Virus record (IMG/VR): IMGVR_UViG_3300042397_000222
Coordinates: 1 to 22,386 of that record
Source of the DNA: a virus
Direction: 5' to 3' (one strand)
DNA length: 22,386 bases
Shown here piece after piece: positions 8,279 through 14,461 of this stretch. Every line of letters begins with the position of its first letter. Within the stretch, counting starts at the first letter, position 1. The position numbers were made by a program, and so were the translations under genes. The notes beneath the pieces were generated by a model. The model did not search any database and was not told the origin of the DNA. It worked only from the letters and a program-made list of their open reading frames with translations.

Positions 8279-8851
8279 ATGGCAAATACCACGTTCTCCG
8301 GCCCAGTCATATCACAAAATGGCTTCATCTCCGGAACAGCTTCCAGTCCTATCGTTGAGACTGCCGCTGGCAATATCTCCGAGTCATACGCCACCACTTC
8401 AGCCACCACTGGCGATACGCGCCTGTCGTACAACCGTTTGGAATTTACTTCCACCGGTTCTGGCGAAACCATTCGCGCACTGACACGAGTCACAGGCGCT
8501 GGTGCAGCTACTGGCGGTACTGTCAACGGTGCACACGTTAGCTTGAGCATCAACGGTTCTGGCACTATTTCTGGTGCGGGTAACGCTCTTCGCGCCACTC
8601 TGGGTGGTTCTTCTACCAACCCCGGCGGCACAATTGCAGCTATCCAAGCCGATTCTGACTTTGCTTCTGGTGGTACTTGGACAAATGCTTCGTTCATCCG
8701 TTTCACAAACAGCGGCACAGGCACTGTTGCAAACTTGTTCAACATCCCCGCAGCTTTGTTTGTAACAAGCACTGCCACCGTTGCCAAGACTTTGAGAGTT
8801 GTGGCATCAGACGGTACGCCCTATTTCATCATGTGTTCTAGCGCGGCTTAA
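8279..8851 (+). CDS. Beta-rich virion protein, unknown function
   Basis: This 190-residue protein is low in charge and rich in Gly, Ser, Thr and Ala, with the beginning MANTTFSGPVISQNGFISG that recurs in structural proteins of aquatic phages. No cysteine or charge cluster suggests an enzyme; the even alternation of small and hydrophobic residues fits a beta-solenoid or beta-sandwich. AAGGA at 8268-8272 lies 6 bases before the ATG. It is the first gene after the capsid terminator and follows the structured leader, so its expression may be set separately from the head genes. A head-fibre, decoration or tail role is possible; the sequence does not decide. Confidence 0.75.
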   Translation: MANTTFSGPVISQNGFISGTASSPIVETAAGNISESYATTSATTGDTRLSYNRLEFTSTGSGETIRALTRVTGAGAATGGTVNGAHVSLSINGSGTISGAGNALRATLGGSSTNPGGTIAAIQADSDFASGGTWTNASFIRFTNSGTGTVANLFNIPAALFVTSTATVAKTLRVVASDGTPYFIMCSSAA

Positions 8852-8852
8852 T

Positions 8853-9023
8853 ATGCAGATCACCAAGGAATTCTTGGAGTCTGAGATTCGTAGCCTAGAG
8901 ACTGAGGCAAATAAGGCAAACGCCTTTTTAATTCAGGCTCAGGCCACGATCCAAGCGTACAAGATGCTCATAAACAGGCTAGAAGCGCCAGAACCGGAGC
9001 AACAAAATGACGATGCAATTTGA
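8853..9023 (+). CDS. Short coiled-coil protein
   Basis: The frame is open from an ATG at 8799, but that would overlap the previous gene by 53 bases. The ATG at 8853, one base after that stop, gives a compact 56-residue protein. It is almost entirely helical: ITKEFLESEIRSLETEANK, then AFLIQAQATIQAYKMLINRL, with heptad-like hydrophobics, and an acidic tail. No strong ribosome binding site is seen, so coupling to the previous gene is likely. Function is unknown; size and heptads suit a small assembly or adaptor peptide. Its end overlaps the next gene by 17 bases. Confidence 0.65.
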   Translation: MQITKEFLESEIRSLETEANKANAFLIQAQATIQAYKMLINRLEAPEPEQQNDDAI

Positions 9024-9492
9024 CGTCAAGTCGTATCACAACACTGAATCTGGCGTTGCGTTTGCCAGCCGCACCCGTTTAAAAGGGGTGTTGATTTCCC
9101 CGTCTACGTCTGTAACGTTTAACACAGCAATTTGTGACAACGTAACTTCAACAGGTACGTATGATGTCCCCGGCACCACTACTTGTACAGTAACAATCGC
9201 CAATCATGGGTTGTCAAACGGAGATAGAGTTTTTTTAAACTTTACCAGTGGCACGACACAAGACAACACTTATACGGTTGCAAACGTAGCAACAAACACT
9301 TTTACCGTGACTGTGGCATCAGCTACTACCAGCGGTAATGTGACCATGTACGCAAAAATTCTGGCGGAGTTTGATTGCTCTAGCGGCACAGCGTTTTACA
9401 CGTTGATTCCCGGCGAAGGCATTTTGGCTTCTAACGGCATCTATGTTGGGCTTCCCAGTGCAGATGTTACGTCTACCATTTTCTACGGGTAA
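9007..9492 (+). CDS. Tandem paralogue 1, beta-rich structural protein
   Basis: This 161-residue protein is clearly paralogous to the next one. Both begin MTMQ-F/Y-DVKSYH and end with a G-I-F/Y-VGL ... FYG segment. The middle contains a module VTIANHGLSNGDRVFLNF ... NTYTVANVATNTFTVT. This 'HGL-x-x-GD ... YTV ... TFTVT' pattern is common in phage structural proteins and resembles what search tools often report as a small beta-barrel (FCCH-like) domain; that identification is from memory. It overlaps the end of the coiled-coil gene, and a GGAG lies about 7 bases upstream of the ATG. A virion role, perhaps in head or tail decoration, is inferred from context. Confidence 0.78.
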   Translation: MTMQFDVKSYHNTESGVAFASRTRLKGVLISPSTSVTFNTAICDNVTSTGTYDVPGTTTCTVTIANHGLSNGDRVFLNFTSGTTQDNTYTVANVATNTFTVTVASATTSGNVTMYAKILAEFDCSSGTAFYTLIPGEGILASNGIYVGLPSADVTSTIFYG

Positions 9493-9498
9493 TACGCA

Positions 9499-9987
9499 AT
9501 GACGATGCAGTATGACGTCAAGTCTTACCATGCCAGCGCATCTGGCAATGCGACGACTTATGCTGTCCGTTTAAAAGGCGTGACGGTAACGACGGCTACT
9601 GTGTCTGCAAGGAACATGGCTGTTGCCGACCCCGCAGTTTCAAAATCAGGTACTTGGAGTCGTACTGGGACGTTGGTCACTGTTACGATTAACGACAATG
9701 GCTTGGCAAATGGGCAGCGAGTGTTTTTGGATGTTGCTGCTGGAACCACAATGCGTGACGGCATGTATACGGTATCGAACGTTACGACCAACACGTTTAC
9801 GGTTACTTCAGTGACATCAGGCACGGCTTCTGGTACGGTGACAATGTACACAAACATCTATGTTGAGCTGGACACATTCAATACAGTTGGACTGCCTGTA
9901 CCTGTGCCCGGCGAAGGTATTTATTGCCCCAACGGCATTTTTGTTGGGCTCGGTTCAAGCGTAACAGCAACGGTTTTCTATGGCTAA
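9499..9987 (+). CDS. Tandem paralogue 2, beta-rich structural protein
   Basis: This 162-residue duplicate of the preceding gene begins six bases after its stop. It keeps the same start (MTMQYDVKSYH), the module VTINDNGLANGQRVFLDV ... YTVSNVTTNTFTVT, and the same end (PGEGIYCPNGIFVGLG ... FYG). The segment at about residues 30-50 differs most. The His of the 'HGL' motif in copy 1 is Asn here. No strong ribosome binding site is visible between the copies, so coupled translation is likely. The retained ends and diverged middle suggest both are used, perhaps as related virion subunits or a heteromer. Confidence 0.78.
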   Translation: MTMQYDVKSYHASASGNATTYAVRLKGVTVTTATVSARNMAVADPAVSKSGTWSRTGTLVTVTINDNGLANGQRVFLDVAAGTTMRDGMYTVSNVTTNTFTVTSVTSGTASGTVTMYTNIYVELDTFNTVGLPVPVPGEGIYCPNGIFVGLGSSVTATVFYG

Positions 9988-10303
9988 ATCACCAGCATGG
10001 CAACGCAAAGAGGGGAAGAGCGAGAGCGGAGGCTTGAACGCCAAAGGTCGGGCTTCCTACAACGCAGCGAATCCCGGGAAGCCGGGGTTGAAAGCCCCCC
10101 AACCAAAGGGAGGCAAACGCCGCGACTCTTTCTGCGCCCGTATGAAAGGTATGAAAGCGAAGCTTACGAGCGCCGAGACCGCACGCGATCCGGATTCGAG
10201 GATTAACAAAAGCCTTCGGGCTTGGAACTGCGCTGATGGTGGATACGTAACACAGGCTGACGGCTGCGCCACCCAAGGCAAAACGAGGGGTAGGTTTGTA
10301 TGA
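9980..10303 (+). CDS. Small basic conserved phage protein carrying the shared C-terminal motif
   Basis: This 107-residue protein overlaps the previous gene by 8 bases. The N-terminal 75 residues (AWQRKEGKSESGGLNAKGR; NPGKPGLKAPQPKGGKRRD; FCARMKGMKAKL) belong to a small basic family that I recall from many phages, probably the one catalogued as DUF6321; this needs a search. Arg/Lys and Gly richness suggests nucleic-acid contact. The C-terminus (DGGYVTQADGCATQGKTRG) matches the ends of the proteins at 11018 and 11728, although the N-terminal parts of the three are unrelated. The role is unknown; a virion or DNA-associated protein is plausible. Confidence 0.8.
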   Translation: MAKSPAWQRKEGKSESGGLNAKGRASYNAANPGKPGLKAPQPKGGKRRDSFCARMKGMKAKLTSAETARDPDSRINKSLRAWNCADGGYVTQADGCATQGKTRGRFV

Positions 10304-10500
10304 ACCAACAAGATCAAGAAACTGTTAAGCACATGATTGACGGTGCTTCTATCCTCACCGTCATAGGAACTCTTGTGGAATTCTTACCTGCCGTATCTGC
10401 GGTTCTCAGTATTATTTGGGTCGCTATTCGTATCTACGAAACTGACACTGTGCAGAAACTTGTTAACCGCAAGAAAGACGAAGATGCCAGCAACGAGTGA
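10300..10500 (+). CDS. Holin-like small membrane protein
   Basis: This 66-residue protein overlaps the preceding stop (ATGA), with GAGGGG at 10285-10290 upstream. After a charged N-terminus there is a hydrophobic stretch at about residues 16-45 (ASILTVIGTLVEFLPAV, then SAVLSIIWVAIRIY), long enough for one long or two short membrane segments broken at FLP. A Lys/Asp/Glu-rich tail follows. Size, charge pattern and phage context fit a holin, which makes the inner-membrane lesion that times lysis. No endolysin is seen nearby in the window, so the role is inferred from topology alone. It is unusual that it sits inside a run of structural-type genes. Confidence 0.6.
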   Translation: MNQQDQETVKHMIDGASILTVIGTLVEFLPAVSAVLSIIWVAIRIYETDTVQKLVNRKKDEDASNE

Positions 10501-11002
10501 AAAACAAAAGAAATTCATGGATGCTGTGGCCCATAACCCAGCATTTGCAAAGAAAGTTAAAGTACCTAAAGCCGTAGGCAAGGACTTCAGCGAAGCAAGT
10601 AAGGGTATGAAATTCGGGAAGGACAGATCGGTTTCAACCCGGGCTGACCGTCAAGTGGTAAACAGGCCAAAAACCAATCAAGGTAAGGCTGAACTTTTTA
10701 AAAAGGGTGGCGAGATGAAAGAATCTAAAGCAATGGTCAAAAAAGAAGTGTCCTTCATGAAATCCAAAGGCGCACCCAAGTCTATGGTTAAACATGAAAT
10801 GAAGGAAGCTGGTATGAAGAAAATGGCAGGGGGCGGTGCTATCACCAAGGCCAAGATGGGCGCAGTCCCTTCTGGCGGCAACAAAGGTAAAGGCGAGCAC
10901 GCTATTCAAAAGAGCGGTATCTCCAAAGGTACTACGGTCAAAATGTCTGGCTCTAAACCTCTGGGCATGAAAAACGGCGGCATGTCAAAAGGCAAGTGCT
11001 GA
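10484..11002 (+). CDS. Lysine-rich conserved phage protein, unknown function
   Basis: The frame is open from 10373, but the ATG at 10484 is preferred since it limits overlap with the holin-like gene to 17 bases and gives the start MPATSEKQKKFMDAVAHNP (172 aa). The N-terminal 45 residues (KQKKFMDAVAHNPAFAKKV; VGKDFSEASKGMKFG) are a pattern I recall in many aquatic phages. A second segment ESKAMVKKEVSFMKSKGAP looks helical and strongly basic. The remainder is Lys/Gly/Met-rich low complexity with several GG steps (FKKGGEM, MAGGGAI, KNGGMSKGKC at the end). Such proteins could bind DNA or an acidic surface in the virion. There are no catalytic residues and no membrane segment. Confidence 0.72.
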   Translation: MPATSEKQKKFMDAVAHNPAFAKKVKVPKAVGKDFSEASKGMKFGKDRSVSTRADRQVVNRPKTNQGKAELFKKGGEMKESKAMVKKEVSFMKSKGAPKSMVKHEMKEAGMKKMAGGGAITKAKMGAVPSGGNKGKGEHAIQKSGISKGTTVKMSGSKPLGMKNGGMSKGKC

Positions 11003-11017
11003 TTTAAGGAGCCGATC

Positions 11018-11719
11018 ATGGCAAAGAAAAATTTGGGTAGATTAGCGGGTCTTGCTGCTCTTGCGGGCGCAGCGTACATGGCGTCCAAGGGCAAGGACAA
11101 AGATGACGCGGGCGACCAAAAGACTAGTTCTTACACCGGCGACACTAAAAAAGTCGAAGATAAGGAAGAGCCACGTCGTCAAATTACTGACTACATGAAA
11201 AAGTCTGACGGCGACAGTAAATCCATTACTGAGGCCGATGTTGTCATGCCTGAAAAGGCAGCGCCTGCGGCCCCTAAAAAACCCACGCCTCCTAGCGCTT
11301 CTACTATCGCCAAGACCGACCCCCGTATCAATTCAACTCGTCGAGATCTAGAAGCTGGGATGAGTCGCGGTATGCCCGCGAAGCAAAAACCTGTTATTGA
11401 GGGAGTCAAGCCTGCTGAAGATATGAAGAACTACAAGTCCCGTGCCGCTTCGCCAGCAGCTCCTGCCCCTGCTGCAAAGCCCAAAGACCCCGCCCCTACA
11501 TTCACAACTACAAGCGCACCTAAATCTGAGCCTTACAAACACAAAATGCCTATATCAAGTTTTTTTGAAGGTATTCGTGAGCGCGGGAACAAAGATTTAG
11601 AGGAGCGTGGCTTAAGGGGTGGTGGTAAGGTCAAGAAGATGGCTTCTGGCGGTATGACTGCTTCCAAACGCGCCGATGGCATTGCCTCTCGCGGTAAAAC
11701 CAAATGCAAGATGTATTGA
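11018..11719 (+). CDS. Low-complexity protein with N-terminal hydrophobic helix and shared C-terminal motif
   Basis: This 233-residue protein is preceded by AAGGAG at 11006-11011. Residues about 6-24 (LGRLAGLAALAGAAYMASKG) form a hydrophobic or amphipathic helix. The next 170 residues are disordered-looking, Lys/Pro/Ala/Asp-rich, with Ala-Pro stretches. A short ordered piece MPISSFFEGIRERGNKDLEE precedes Gly/Lys-rich residues and the terminal motif GGMTASKRADGIASRGKT ending KCKMY. The ending is shared with the proteins at 9980 and 11728. A virion-internal or ejected protein is one idea, since a hydrophobic helix plus basic disorder is seen in such proteins; nothing in the sequence proves it. 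Confidence 0.7.
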   Translation: MAKKNLGRLAGLAALAGAAYMASKGKDKDDAGDQKTSSYTGDTKKVEDKEEPRRQITDYMKKSDGDSKSITEADVVMPEKAAPAAPKKPTPPSASTIAKTDPRINSTRRDLEAGMSRGMPAKQKPVIEGVKPAEDMKNYKSRAASPAAPAPAAKPKDPAPTFTTTSAPKSEPYKHKMPISSFFEGIRERGNKDLEERGLRGGGKVKKMASGGMTASKRADGIASRGKTKCKMY

Positions 11720-11727
11720 GGTGAATC

Positions 11728-12228
11728 ATGGCAAGAGTCGGAAAAAAACCTACGGACGATCAGCTACTTGAGGGTGGCGGTGGGGGTGGCGGTTTTCGCA
11801 GCATACCCTCTTCGACATTAAACCCTCGTCCTACGGGTAGCCGTTCCGCAAAAGACTACAAAGAAAAAGCTGACAGAGAATCGGAGTTTTCTGGTGAAAT
11901 GAGTTTTGGTTCTCCCCGAGGCAGAAGTTCTGATTCGAGTGACAGAACCCCACGCACAAGTGACGATTACGCCGGAGGTGGCATGACTGAAGACGACAAA
12001 AAAGCAGCAAAGTACCGAGCCGAAGCCAAGACTGGTGGTACTGACGCCCCTGCCCCAAAAGAGGTATTGCAGGAAATGGCAGACAAAAAGGCAGCCGCAA
12101 AAGCTGCTACTGCCCCAACTACCAAGACCACAATGGGTAAGCCCTTCGCCAAGGGTGGCATGACTGCTTCTAGCCGTGCAGACGGCTGTGCTCAGCGCGG
12201 CAAAACTCGCGGGACGATCATCCGATGA
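11728..12228 (+). CDS. Low-complexity Gly/Ser/Lys-rich protein with shared C-terminal motif
   Basis: This 166-residue protein starts after GAGGTG at 11718-11723, which overlaps the previous stop. It has an N-terminal glycine run (seven Gly after DQLLEG), then Ser/Arg-rich disordered sequence, an AGGGMTEDDKKAAKYRAEA helix-like piece, an Ala/Lys-rich segment, and the terminal motif GGMTASSRADGCAQRGKTRG. The terminal motif is similar in DNA as well as protein to the end of the preceding gene, so the pair may share an origin, although the rest does not align by eye. Function is unknown. Its stop overlaps the next start (ATGA). Confidence 0.68.
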   Translation: MARVGKKPTDDQLLEGGGGGGGFRSIPSSTLNPRPTGSRSAKDYKEKADRESEFSGEMSFGSPRGRSSDSSDRTPRTSDDYAGGGMTEDDKKAAKYRAEAKTGGTDAPAPKEVLQEMADKKAAAKAATAPTTKTTMGKPFAKGGMTASSRADGCAQRGKTRGTIIR

Positions 12229-12503
12229 TGGCGAGTCGTGGCATGGGCGCAATCCGAGCATCTAAGATGCCCGGTAGGAAAGTCGTTCGTCGCACCGATA
12301 AACCACAGGATGTAGATATGTATGCAGAAGGTGGCAAAGTAAACGCCGCCGGAAACTACACCAAGCCCGGCCTGCGCAAGCGGATCGTGTCTCAGGTCAA
12401 GGCGGCGGCTACTCATGGTACTGGGGCGGGCCAGTGGTCAGCCCGTAAAGCACAACTTGTTGCCAAGAAGTACAAGGCAGCAGGCGGGGGTTACCGAGAT
12501 TGA
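12225..12503 (+). CDS. Small basic conserved phage protein
   Basis: This 92-residue protein starts at an ATG overlapping the previous stop; a second ATG follows directly at 12228. The first 35 residues are Arg/Met-rich. From MYAEGGKVNAAGNYTKPGLRK onward the sequence (with GTGAGQWSARKAQLVAKKY near the end) has a pattern I recall in many marine and freshwater phages. It is Lys/Arg-rich with a probable pair of short helices and no Cys or membrane segment. The 'AEGG' step resembles the GG steps in the neighbouring proteins. Function is unknown; DNA or virion association is inferred from charge and context. Confidence 0.7.
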   Translation: MMASRGMGAIRASKMPGRKVVRRTDKPQDVDMYAEGGKVNAAGNYTKPGLRKRIVSQVKAAATHGTGAGQWSARKAQLVAKKYKAAGGGYRD

Positions 12504-12733
12504 AAGCGCCGCAGACTTCCCTTAAAAATTGGGGCGACCAAAAATGGAGAACCAAAAGTGGTAAAAAATCTTCTGAAACAGGTGAGCGATACCTTCCTGA
12601 AGCTGCGATCAAAGCTCTCAGTTCTTCTGAGTACGCTGCGACAACGCGTGCAAAAAGAGCAGGTAAAAAAGCCGGAAAACAATTCGTGAAACAACCGCCC
12701 AAAGTGGCGAAGAAAACGGCAGGATTTAGATAA
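12500..12733 (+). CDS. Small basic conserved phage protein, TTG start
   Basis: This 77-residue protein begins with TTG overlapping the previous stop (TTGA); no in-frame ATG is available nearby, and the ATG at 12544 is in another frame. The sequence LKNWGDQKWRTKSGKKSSET, then GERYLPEAAIKALSSSEYAA, then a Lys-rich tail (RAKRAGKKAGKQFVK) is a pattern I recall in phages and giant viruses, but I cannot name it reliably. It is strongly basic, and the central part (YLPEAAIKALSSSEYAATTR) looks like a helix-turn-helix-sized element. Translation is probably coupled to the upstream gene. The stop overlaps the next start (TAATG). Confidence 0.65.
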   Translation: MKAPQTSLKNWGDQKWRTKSGKKSSETGERYLPEAAIKALSSSEYAATTRAKRAGKKAGKQFVKQPPKVAKKTAGFR

Positions 12734-13659
12734 TGGCAACCACCTCTGGACAAACCGGTTTCAATCTAGACCTCACCGACTTGGTGGAGGAAGCGTTTGA
12801 ACGCGCCGGGGGTGAGTTACGTACTGGGTATGACTTACGTACTGCTCGTCGCAGTTTGAACATCATGTTCGCTGACTGGGCAAATCGTGGCATCAACCTC
12901 TGGACAATTGAGACAGGTACGATTGACTTCGTGCAGGGGCAAAACACTTACGCCCTGCCTGATGACACCATCGACTTACTTGAGCACGTCATTCGTACCG
13001 GTGGCAACATAGCTTCGACTCAATCCGACCTGACTATTACTCGGATTAGTGTTTCTACCTATGCCACAATCCCCAACAAAATTACCCAAGCCAGACCTAT
13101 TCAGGTTTGGATTCAACGATATAACGGGCAAACTTCACCCACAGGGTTAACCCTAAACGGGGCTATCACAGCCACTTCCACCCAAATAACTTTAAATTCT
13201 GCTGTTGGTTTACCCGCCGCTGGGTTCATCAAGATTGATAACGAGATTATCAATTATGGGTATATCGACGGAAATGTGCTTTATAACTGTTTCCGTGGGC
13301 AGCAAAACACAACTGCCGTAAGTCATACAAGCACAACCGCCGTGTACTGGCAGCAAGTCCCCGCAATTACTGTTTGGCCAACTCCAGACAACGCACAGCA
13401 ATACCAATTTGTGTATTGGCGTCTACGCCGCACTCAAGACGCAGGTGGCGGTGTCAACATCATGGATGTGCCTTTCAGATTCCTGCCTTGTATGGCGGCT
13501 GGATTGGCGTATTACGTAGCTGGGAAAATCCCCCAAGGCGCTGAGCGCCTACAGTTTCTGAAGGCTCAGTATGACGAGGCTTGGGAGCTGGCTGCGTATG
13601 AAGATCACGAGAAAGCCGCTTTGCGCCTTGTTCCCCGTCAAACCTACATCGGGAGGTAA
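12733..13659 (+). CDS. Head-tail connector or adaptor protein with an inserted beta module
   Basis: This 308-residue protein has an N-terminal helical region (LTDLVEEAFERAGGELRTG; LRTARRSLNIMFADWANRG; NLWTIETG) typical of podovirus head-completion or adaptor proteins of the P22 gp4 type, which bind beneath the portal. The C-terminal half resumes with WPTPDNAQQYQFVYWRLRR and a helical end (RFLPCMAAGLAYYVAGKIP). Residues about 134-207 look like an inserted module with the common phage pattern ITLNSAVGLPAAGFIKIDNE ... CFRGQQNTTAVSH, seen elsewhere in tail and baseplate proteins. The start overlaps the previous stop, and AGGA at 12721-12724 may serve as binding site. Confidence 0.78.
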   Translation: MATTSGQTGFNLDLTDLVEEAFERAGGELRTGYDLRTARRSLNIMFADWANRGINLWTIETGTIDFVQGQNTYALPDDTIDLLEHVIRTGGNIASTQSDLTITRISVSTYATIPNKITQARPIQVWIQRYNGQTSPTGLTLNGAITATSTQITLNSAVGLPAAGFIKIDNEIINYGYIDGNVLYNCFRGQQNTTAVSHTSTTAVYWQQVPAITVWPTPDNAQQYQFVYWRLRRTQDAGGGVNIMDVPFRFLPCMAAGLAYYVAGKIPQGAERLQFLKAQYDEAWELAAYEDHEKAALRLVPRQTYIGR

Positions 13660-13661
13660 AG

Positions 13662-14087
13662 ATGGGTAATAGGTTTGCCAGCGGTAAGAACGCAATTGCC
13701 CAATGCGACCGCTGCGACCAGCGGTTCATGCTCAAGGTATTGAAGACGGAAATCATCAAAACCAAGAACTACAACCTACTGGTGTGCCCAGAGTGTTGGG
13801 ACCCAGACCAGCCACAGTTGCAGTTGGGTATGTTCCCAGTGGATGATCCACAGGCTTTGAGAAATCCCCGTCCTGATCGCAGTTATGTGCTTTCGGGCAC
13901 AAACGGGTTGCAGCTTGATCCAACTGGCACTGGGACTGATGGAGCAGGGACAGTGGAAGCGGGTAGCCGCATCTTTCAGTGGGGATGGAATCCTGTTGGT
14001 GGATCTTCGTTTTTTGACGCTGCTCTAACGCCAAATAACTTGGTATTAGCAGTAGAACTTGGTACAGTTACGGTTACAACGACATAA
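13662..14087 (+). CDS. Zinc-ribbon phage protein
   Basis: This 141-residue protein is preceded by GGAGG at 13652-13656, 5 bases from the ATG. The first 50 residues carry two Cys pairs: C15-x2-C18 (QCDRCDQRF) and C42-x2-C45 (VCPECWDPD), a treble-clef or zinc-ribbon arrangement. It continues with GMFPVDDPQALRNPRPDRS, a segment I recall as conserved in this family in aquatic phages, then a Gly/Thr-rich segment and a hydrophobic beta end (LVLAVELGTVTVTTT). It lies between two connector-like proteins, so a small structural role at the portal vertex, with zinc for stability, is a fair inference. No DNA-modifying domain is attached. Confidence 0.78.
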   Translation: MGNRFASGKNAIAQCDRCDQRFMLKVLKTEIIKTKNYNLLVCPECWDPDQPQLQLGMFPVDDPQALRNPRPDRSYVLSGTNGLQLDPTGTGTDGAGTVEAGSRIFQWGWNPVGGSSFFDAALTPNNLVLAVELGTVTVTTT

Positions 14088-14097
14088 GGAGTCGATT

Positions 14098-14259
14098 ATG
14101 GACGCAAAGAAAGCAGTTCGCAAACACGAACAAAACATGCACCCCGGCAAAACGCCAACCAAGCTGCGTGCTGGTGGTAAGACCAACAGTGACATGCTGA
14201 AGTATGGTCGCAACATGGCGAAGGTAATGAACCAACGCAGCTCTGGCAGAGGCAAATAA
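14098..14259 (+). CDS. Very small basic protein
   Basis: The frame is open from 14059, but AAGGAG at 14086-14091 points to the ATG at 14098, giving 53 residues. The sequence (KKAVRKHEQNMHPGKTPTK; RAGGKTNSDMLKYGRNMAK) is strongly basic with no acidic cluster, and includes a 'RAGGK' step like the GG steps in the 10-12 kb proteins. I recall similar small proteins in aquatic phages, without assigned function. It sits between the zinc-ribbon and adaptor genes. Confidence 0.65.
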   Translation: MDAKKAVRKHEQNMHPGKTPTKLRAGGKTNSDMLKYGRNMAKVMNQRSSGRGK

Positions 14260-14260
14260 T

Positions 14261-14461
14261 ATGGCAACATACAAAGTACCTAAGAAGGTTCCTACTGTTG
14301 TCGTGGGTGAAGAGCCAGCAAAGACAACTATGCGCAAAGCAAACGTGGCTGTTGCAAACACGCGTAGTCAGGACTATCCCCCTACCAAAACCACTGGTAT
14401 CAAAATCCGTGGCACAGGCGCAGCAACTAAAGGCTTGATGGCCCGGGGCCCAATGGCATGA
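14261..14461 (+). CDS. Very small basic protein ending ARGPMA
   Basis: This 66-residue protein starts one base after the previous stop, with AGAGG at 14248-14252. It has a Lys/Val-rich N-terminus (ATYKVPKKVPTVVVGEEP), an apparently unstructured middle, and a conserved-looking end (GIKIRGTGAATKGLMARGP). I recall the ending in similar small phage proteins. Function is unknown. The stop overlaps the next start (ATGA), so expression is tied to the adaptor gene that follows. Confidence 0.65.
   Translation: MATYKVPKKVPTVVVGEEPAKTTMRKANVAVANTRSQDYPPTKTTGIKIRGTGAATKGLMARGPMA

Larger units (their letters stand above)
9007..9987 (+). repeat. Tandem gene duplication, DNA similarity strongest at both ends
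   Basis: The first bases of the two genes (from 9007 and 9499) are nearly identical over about 30 bases. A second conserved block begins with CCCGGCGAAGG at 9409 in copy 1 and at 9907 in copy 2. The offset changes from 492 to 498 bases, showing a net insertion of two codons between the blocks. The middle is diverged at DNA level. Confidence 0.8.

Noticed and set aside
8206-8787. Minus-strand open frame of 193 codons over the gene at 8279
   Set aside because: It is antisense to a gene with a good ribosome binding site; the product is a Val/Pro/Ala-rich translation of the complementary Gly/Thr/Ala codons and shows no domain.
11818-12261. Minus-strand open frame of 147 codons over the Gly/Ser-rich gene
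   Set aside because: It is a Cys/Phe/Ser-rich shadow of Lys/Gly/Ser codons on the plus strand, in the middle of a tightly coupled operon.
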